Shown here piece after piece: positions 59,915-64,000 of a stretch of DNA of 64,000 bases. Position numbers and translations under genes: made by a program. Origin of the DNA: Clostridium sp. (GTDB lineage Bacteria > Bacillota > Clostridia > Clostridiales > Clostridiaceae). The stretch lies in contig NZ_JAHAIF010000001.1 in NCBI RefSeq assembly GCF_018372875.1, positions 62,001 to 126,000 of the forward strand, read 5' to 3'. The notes beneath the pieces are model-generated. The model saw nothing but the letters and a program-made list of their open reading frames with translations. It made no database searches and was not told the origin of the DNA. The stretch's first letter is position 1. Every line of letters starts with the position of its first letter.

Positions 59915-61265
59915 ATATAATTTCAAAGAATTAACAGGAGATGTTGTTACAAGGGATGATTTTACATATGAAGAGAGCAGAATGAGTTGGAATAGGGCTA
60001 TAGAGAAATATCCTCTTGTAATTATTTATTGCAAAGAAAAAAATGATGTTAGAAATTCAGTTCTTTGGGCAAGAAAAAATGAGCTTCCAATAAGAATTAG
60101 ATCAGGTTGTCATAACTATGAAGGCTATTCCACAGGAAATGATGTAGTAGTTATTGATGTTAGTAAAATGAATAATATTTACATAGATGAAGATAAAGGA
60201 AAAGTAAAGATTGAAGGTGGAGTTAGAAATAGAGAACTTTATGAAGCAACAGGATCTAAAGGGTATCCATTCCCTGGAGGAGGATGTCCTACAGTAGGAG
60301 TTCCAGGACTAGTACTTGGAGGGGGCTGGGGATATTCTACTAGATTATTAGGATTGTCTTGTGATAGTTTGGTAGAACTTGAGTTAATTGACTATATGGG
60401 TAACTTATTAGTAGCAAATGAGGAGGAAAATAGCGACTTGTTCTGGGCTTGTAGAGGTGCAGGAGGAGGAAATTTTGGTGTAGTAGTATCAATGACTTTT
60501 AATATTCCTAAAAAAATTGATATGGTTACATTAATAAACATGGATTTTCCTAATATTGATTTAGAAGAGAAGATAGAATTCATAAAGATGTGGCAAAAGG
60601 AATATAAGAATTTGGATAGAAGAGCTAATTTTAAGCTGGGAATATATAATTCAGAAACAAAAGGAAAAGGAATAAAGCTTACTGGATTGTTCTATGGGGA
60701 TAAGGAAGAAGCTAAAAAGATAGTTGAACCATTTAAAAGAATTCCAAGCTTTGGAGAATTTTCTTTAGATTACACTACTGTTTTAGATGCTAATAGAAAG
60801 ATTCAAGATAGTCATCCAGATTATGAAAAGTATAAATCCTCAGGAAGATTTGTGTCTAGAGATTATTCAGAAAAAGAGATTAAGGAAATAATAGAATTAG
60901 TAGATGATAGAGCTAAAGGTGCATATTATGCAGCAGTATCATTTTATGGATTAGGTGGAGCTGTAAGAGACAAAAGTAGTGAAGATACTGCTTTTGCCTT
61001 TAGAAATTCTAACTTTATAATGGGATTTCAGTCTGTATGGGAAGAGCCTAAATACGCACCGGCTAACAGGGCATGGGTTGTAGATAAATTTAAGAATATA
61101 ATTGCAATGACAGAAGGTTCTTTTATTAATTTTCCATATGCAGAGTTAGGAGATTATGAAAGAGAATATTTTGGTAAAAATACTAATAGATTAAGAGAAA
61201 TAAAGAAGAAATATGATCCACAAAATATTTTTGGATTTCCACAAGGAATTTCTATTAAAAAATAA
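59907..61265 (+). CDS. FAD-dependent oxidase of the berberine-bridge-enzyme family
   Basis: A 452-residue PCMH-type FAD oxidoreductase with a C-terminal BBE tail (AYYAAVSFYGLGGAV, then YDPQNIFGFPQGI). The FAD attachment residues His69 (RSGCHNYEGYS) and Cys127 (GGGCPTVGVPGLVLGG) are both present, so bicovalent FAD is predicted. Soil and gut relatives oxidise sugars, oligosaccharides or phenolic compounds using O2 or another acceptor. In an anaerobe the acceptor is open. ATG at 59907 follows AGGGGTG. Coupled to the unknown 169-residue gene. Confidence 0.9.
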   Translation: MIKYNFKELTGDVVTRDDFTYEESRMSWNRAIEKYPLVIIYCKEKNDVRNSVLWARKNELPIRIRSGCHNYEGYSTGNDVVVIDVSKMNNIYIDEDKGKVKIEGGVRNRELYEATGSKGYPFPGGGCPTVGVPGLVLGGGWGYSTRLLGLSCDSLVELELIDYMGNLLVANEEENSDLFWACRGAGGGNFGVVVSMTFNIPKKIDMVTLINMDFPNIDLEEKIEFIKMWQKEYKNLDRRANFKLGIYNSETKGKGIKLTGLFYGDKEEAKKIVEPFKRIPSFGEFSLDYTTVLDANRKIQDSHPDYEKYKSSGRFVSRDYSEKEIKEIIELVDDRAKGAYYAAVSFYGLGGAVRDKSSEDTAFAFRNSNFIMGFQSVWEEPKYAPANRAWVVDKFKNIIAMTEGSFINFPYAELGDYEREYFGKNTNRLREIKKKYDPQNIFGFPQGISIKK

Positions 61266-61306
61266 TAAAGGAAGCTGGTGTAATATCAGCTTCCTTTATT
61301 ATTTTT
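61263..61306 (+). terminator. Rho-independent terminator after the FAD oxidase
   Basis: Perfect 14-bp stem AATAAAGGAAGCTG / CAGCTTCCTTTATT (61264-61277 with 61287-61300), followed by ATTTTT. Confidence 0.9.
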
Positions 61307-61356
61307 AGCATGAGATGGTGAATATTTATTTTGGTAAATATCCATTCAATTTTTTA
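61303..61356. repeat. Degraded, internally deleted copy of the palindromic repeat
   Basis: TTTAGCATGAGATGGTGAATATTTATTTTGG, read in pieces, follows the left arm of copies A and B (TTTAGTATGAG, GGTGGATATTT) with several changes. It passes straight to TAAATATCCATTC, matching their right arm, so the central 35-40 bases are missing. Its right edge abuts the -35 box of the ilvA promoter. Confidence 0.55.
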
Positions 61357-61384
61357 TTGACATAAATATTACAAATGATATTAT
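61357..61384 (+). promoter_or_regulatory. Predicted sigma-A promoter of the ilvA-ridA pair
   Basis: TTGACA (61357-61362), 16-base spacer, TATTAT (61379-61384). The repeat remnant ends one base before the -35 box. Confidence 0.6.
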
Positions 61385-61426
61385 ATTAGTATATTTTAGC
61401 AAAGCAATAAAAGGGGAATTTGGAAT

Positions 61427-62647
61427 ATGATGGCATTAGAAAAGTTTGAAGAAGCTTATGAAGTTGTACAAAAAGTAATTTTACAAACAAAGCTAGTTTA
61501 TAGTGATTTTTATTCGGATTTAACAGGTAATAAGGTATATATTAAGCCTGAAAATATGCAAAAAACAGGGGCGTATAAGATAAGAGGAGCTTATTATAAG
61601 ATAAGTACTCTTACAGATGAAGAAAGAAATAAAGGATTAATAACTGCATCAGCTGGAAATCATGCTCAAGGAGTTGCATATGCAGCAAAGTCCTATGGGG
61701 TAAAGGCAGTAATTGTTATGCCAACAACTACACCTTTAGTTAAAGTTAATAGAACAAAAGCTTATGGAGCAGAAGTAATACTTTATGGTGATGTATATGA
61801 TGAAGCATGTAGTTATGCTTTAAGGCTAGCAGAAGAGAATGGATATACATTTATTCACCCATTTGATGATTTAGATGTAGCAACTGGACAAGGATCTATT
61901 GCTATGGAGATAATAAAAGAACTACCTACTGTTGATATTATTTTAGTTCCAATAGGAGGAGGTGGACTAGCCTCAGGTGTATCTACCCTAGTTAAATTAT
62001 TAAATCCTAATATAAAAGTTATAGGAGTAGAACCAGCTGGTGCTAATTGTATGGAGGTTTCATTAAAAGAGGGACATGTTATTACATTACCTAAAGTTGA
62101 AACTATTGCAGATGGGACAGCAGTAAAAACTCCTGGAAGCAAGATATTTCCATATATAAAAGAAAATATAGATGAGATAATAACAATTGATGATAATGAA
62201 CTTATAGGTGCATTTTTAGATATGCTTGAAAACCATAAGATGCTAGCAGAAAATTCAGGGCTTCTAACAGTTGCAGCATTAAAACATCTAAAGTGCAAAG
62301 GGAAAAAAGTTGTTCCAATAATAAGTGGTGGTAATATGGATGTTATTACATTTTCATCATTAGTGCAACATGGATTAATTGAGAGAGGGCGTATATGTAC
62401 AGTATCTGTATTATTACCAGATAAGCCAGGGGAATTAACTAATGTTTCAAAGGTTATAGCTGATGCACAAGGAAATATAGTTAAACTTGAACATAACCAA
62501 TTTGTAAGTATAAATAGAAGTAGCGCAGTGGAATTAATAATAACCATGGAAACATTTGGACATGAGCATAAAGAAAAGATAATTAAATCATTAAAGGATA
62601 ATGGATATAATCCAAAATCAATTAAGCCTACAATGATATATGAATAG
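61427..62647 (+). CDS. ilvA: Threonine ammonia-lyase
   Basis: PLP enzyme of 406 residues that deaminates threonine to 2-oxobutanoate and ammonia. PLP-binding Lys51 lies in GAYKIRGAYYK, followed by SAGNHAQGVAYAA and the phosphate-binding loop GGGGLASG. A single C-terminal ACT-type domain (about 330-406, SVLLPDKPGELTNVSK) marks the 400-residue form found in clostridia, which can serve isoleucine synthesis or threonine fermentation. The following RidA gene removes the reactive enamine by-product. The start is ATG at 61427 or 61430. Confidence 0.94.
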   Translation: MMALEKFEEAYEVVQKVILQTKLVYSDFYSDLTGNKVYIKPENMQKTGAYKIRGAYYKISTLTDEERNKGLITASAGNHAQGVAYAAKSYGVKAVIVMPTTTPLVKVNRTKAYGAEVILYGDVYDEACSYALRLAEENGYTFIHPFDDLDVATGQGSIAMEIIKELPTVDIILVPIGGGGLASGVSTLVKLLNPNIKVIGVEPAGANCMEVSLKEGHVITLPKVETIADGTAVKTPGSKIFPYIKENIDEIITIDDNELIGAFLDMLENHKMLAENSGLLTVAALKHLKCKGKKVVPIISGGNMDVITFSSLVQHGLIERGRICTVSVLLPDKPGELTNVSKVIADAQGNIVKLEHNQFVSINRSSAVELIITMETFGHEHKEKIIKSLKDNGYNPKSIKPTMIYE

Positions 62648-62666
62648 AAGCTAGGAGGATAATAAG

Positions 62667-63047
62667 ATGAATAAAGAAGTTATTTTTACAGAAAAAGCAC
62701 CTAAGGCAATAGGGCCATATTCACAAGCACAGAAGGTAGGAGATTTGTTATTTACATCAGGTCAAATTCCATTAAATCCTTCTACAGGAGAGTTAGTTAC
62801 TGAAATAAAAGCTGCAACAAAACAATCTTTAGAAAATGTAAAAGCTATTTTAGAGGCTGCTGGAACATCATTAGAAAATGTGGTAAAAACAGTAGTATAC
62901 ATTAAAGATATGAATGATTTTGGAGAGGTTAATGAAGTATATGGTGAATATTTCAAAGAAAATGCTCCTGCAAGAAGTTGTGTAGAGGTAGCAAGATTAC
63001 CAAAGGATGCATTAGTTGAAATAGAGGCAATAGCTATAATAAAATAA
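62667..63047 (+). CDS. ridA: RidA-family 2-iminobutanoate/2-iminopropanoate deaminase
   Basis: A 126-residue trimeric enzyme that hydrolyses the enamine/imine intermediates released by threonine ammonia-lyase. [33 protein letters not shown] and the catalytic Arg103 in [13 protein letters not shown] are all present. GGAGG precedes the ATG, 19 bases after ilvA. The shared operon with its metabolic source is a clear functional pair. A strong terminator follows. Confidence 0.97.
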   Translation: MNKEVIFTEKAPKAIGPYSQAQKVGDLLFTSGQIPLNPSTGELVTEIKAATKQSLENVKAILEAAGTSLENVVKTVVYIKDMNDFGEVNEVYGEYFKENAPARSCVEVARLPKDALVEIEAIAIIK

Positions 63048-63090
63048 AAAAAGGTGCGAGGATTTGATTTTCTTCGCACCTTTTTTTATT
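63045..63090. terminator. Bidirectional terminator between ridA and cotJC
   Basis: AAAAAAGGTGCGA (63047-63059) pairs with TCGCACCTTTTTT (63074-63086), with T-runs in both directions. Confidence 0.9.
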
Positions 63091-63667
63091 ATTTACAGTA
63101 TAGGTCCATAGGCTTAACATTATCTTGTACATCCATTAAAGCTTCACCAAATCTTTGATAATGAACAACCTCTCTTTCTCTTAAGAATCCTAAAATTTCT
63201 TTGATATCAGGATCATCTGTTAGGTTTATTAACCATTCATAAGTTGCTCTAGCTTTTTGTTCAGCACCCATATCTTCATGTAAATCAGCAATTACATCAC
63301 CTTTAGCTTGTATATAAGTTGCAGTCCAAGGGTTGCCTGTAGCATCTGTATAGAATAAAGCTTTTCCATGGTCAACATAGTGTCCATCTAAGCCTGCAGC
63401 TTTAATTTCATCTATAGAAGCATTTTCCATTAATTGATTAGCCATAGTAGCTATCATCTCTACATGAGCCATTTCCTCTGTTCCAATGTCAGTTAATAAT
63501 CCCTTAGATTTATTAGTTGGCATCGAATATCTTTGGTTAAGATATCTAAGCGCAGCACTTAATTCTCCATCTGGTCCACCATATTGAGATATTAAAAGTT
63601 GTGCCATCCTAAGATCTTTGGACTTTAAGTTAACTGGATGTTGCAAAGTTTTAACATAATACCACAT
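63089..63667 (-). CDS. cotJC: Spore coat manganese-catalase-like protein CotJC
   Basis: A 192-residue protein of the manganese catalase superfamily. Metal ligands are on helices bearing GTEEMAHVEMIATM and KARATYEWL with later REREVVHYQRFGEAL. The opening MWYYVKTLQHPVNLKSKDLRMAQLL (key WYYVKTLQ) is typical of CotJC. Spore coat component made late in the mother cell. Third gene of cotJABC, read leftward; 14 bases from cotJB. Confidence 0.95.
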   Translation of the reverse strand: MWYYVKTLQHPVNLKSKDLRMAQLLISQYGGPDGELSAALRYLNQRYSMPTNKSKGLLTDIGTEEMAHVEMIATMANQLMENASIDEIKAAGLDGHYVDHGKALFYTDATGNPWTATYIQAKGDVIADLHEDMGAEQKARATYEWLINLTDDPDIKEILGFLREREVVHYQRFGEALMDVQDNVKPMDLYCK

Positions 63668-63681
63668 AATCTATTTCCTCC

Positions 63682-63930
63682 TTACATTCTTTCCCATGGC
63701 CAAGGTGTATCTATCCACTTTTCAGGATTTTCTACATAAGCTGAACCAAAGTTAGTTAGTGGTCCGAAGTTTTCTTCGTACTCGCATTTTACTTTATCTA
63801 GTTGTTTGGAAATAAATTTGTAGTCTTCTTGAGCTTTTGAACAACAAGGGAAGTTATCTAAATAGAGGTTTAAGTCAACAGCAAAAAATTGTAGTTTCAT
63901 AAATTGTTCTAAACATTCTTTTCTATTCAC
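63682..63930 (-). CDS. cotJB: Spore coat protein CotJB
   Basis: An 82-residue spore coat morphogenetic protein. The helical FMKLQFFAVDLNLYLDNFP and the C-terminal GPLTNFGS with WIDTPWPWE are the family's features. GTG at 63930 is chosen because GGGGGA lies about eight bases upstream and the N-terminus VNRKECLEQ then matches family length. It overlaps the end of cotJA by eight bases. Confidence 0.92.
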   Translation of the reverse strand: MNRKECLEQFMKLQFFAVDLNLYLDNFPCCSKAQEDYKFISKQLDKVKCEYEENFGPLTNFGSAYVENPEKWIDTPWPWERM

Positions 63931-64000
63931 AAGACTTTCCCCCTTTAGCATATTTAACGTTGCAGTATGGATCATACATATTCTTAAAGATTGTTCCAGC
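63923..64000 (-). CDS. cotJA: Spore coat-associated protein CotJA, C-terminal end (cut by window)
   Basis: The last 25 codons of an open frame entering from the right edge: AGTIFKNMYDPYCNVKYAKG then GKSCE and a stop. AGTIFKNMYDPY fits the C-terminal end of CotJA, and the position directly before cotJB with an eight-base overlap matches the cotJABC order. Start and most of the protein lie beyond the window. Confidence 0.78.
   Translation of the reverse strand, partial: AGTIFKNMYDPYCNVKYAKGGKSCE

Noticed and set aside
61855..62547. Open frame of 230 codons antisense to ilvA
   Set aside because: It lies wholly inside a clear ilvA gene, has no ribosome site, and its composition (Ser, Pro, Ile, Thr rich) is that of an antisense shadow.

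Overview
The window is AT-rich, densely coded DNA from an endospore-forming anaerobic Firmicute, most likely a Clostridium sensu stricto (cluster I) species. The evidence is the codon use, strong GGAGG-type ribosome binding sites, frequent GTG/TTG starts, rho-independent terminators after most units, the clostridial anaerobic sulfite reductase operon asrABC with a siroheme pathway, spore genes (cotJABC, ytaF) and clostridial families such as DUF3867 and DUF2935. I cannot name the species. There is no phage, insertion sequence, integrase or CRISPR array. The window is chromosomal housekeeping and nutrient-use DNA.

Layout. 1-7.8 kb: cyclophilin end, YtaF, a secreted phytase-like phosphatase, then a HAD hydrolase / small siroheme protein / GNAT / AI-2E-type permease run, a patatin-like lipase and a CBM9-like protein. 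8-17.3 kb: adenine deaminase behind a purine riboswitch, a lactonase-fold protein, homoserine O-acetyltransferase, a tyrosine phosphatase, a sodium symporter, a two-component system and an undecaprenyl-diphosphate-synthase paralogue. 17.5-31.3 kb: the sulfite/siroheme region. It holds a second AsrC-like protein, hemA, a precorrin-2 dehydrogenase-like gene, a Crp/Fnr regulator and asrABC, then hemC, cobA-hemD, hemB, hemL, cbiK and a formate/nitrite-type channel. Together these make siroheme from glutamyl-tRNA, build the enzyme that uses it, and move its small anion. 31.4-40.3 kb: a palindromic repeat family, an orphan PotD, DUF3867, CPBP protease, ABC-F ATPase, FMN-binding lipoprotein, brnQ behind an attenuator-like leader, and initiator tRNA-Met. 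41-50 kb: a 1981-residue surface beta-galactosidase and codBA behind a PyrR-type attenuator. 50-64 kb: YcxB-like proteins, DUF2935, an ECF sigma / PadR / HAAS-FtsW / VanZ locus, clpSA, nitroreductase, a berberine-bridge-like oxidase, threonine ammonia-lyase with RidA, and cotJABC.

The strongest second-look items are RNA-level. They are: a five-segment, mutually exclusive hairpin chain with a 23-codon leader ORF ahead of brnQ; a guanine-type purine aptamer ahead of adenine deaminase; a PyrR attenuator ahead of codBA; and a long beta-galactosidase leader with a 5'-terminal hairpin and a Shine-Dalgarno sequence that has no start codon. Other points are three different siroheme-type proteins in one window, an 85-bp palindromic repeat with degraded copies, and a nearly identical 40-bp terminator on both sides of the brnQ unit. 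All assignments come from reading the sequence; no database search was run.
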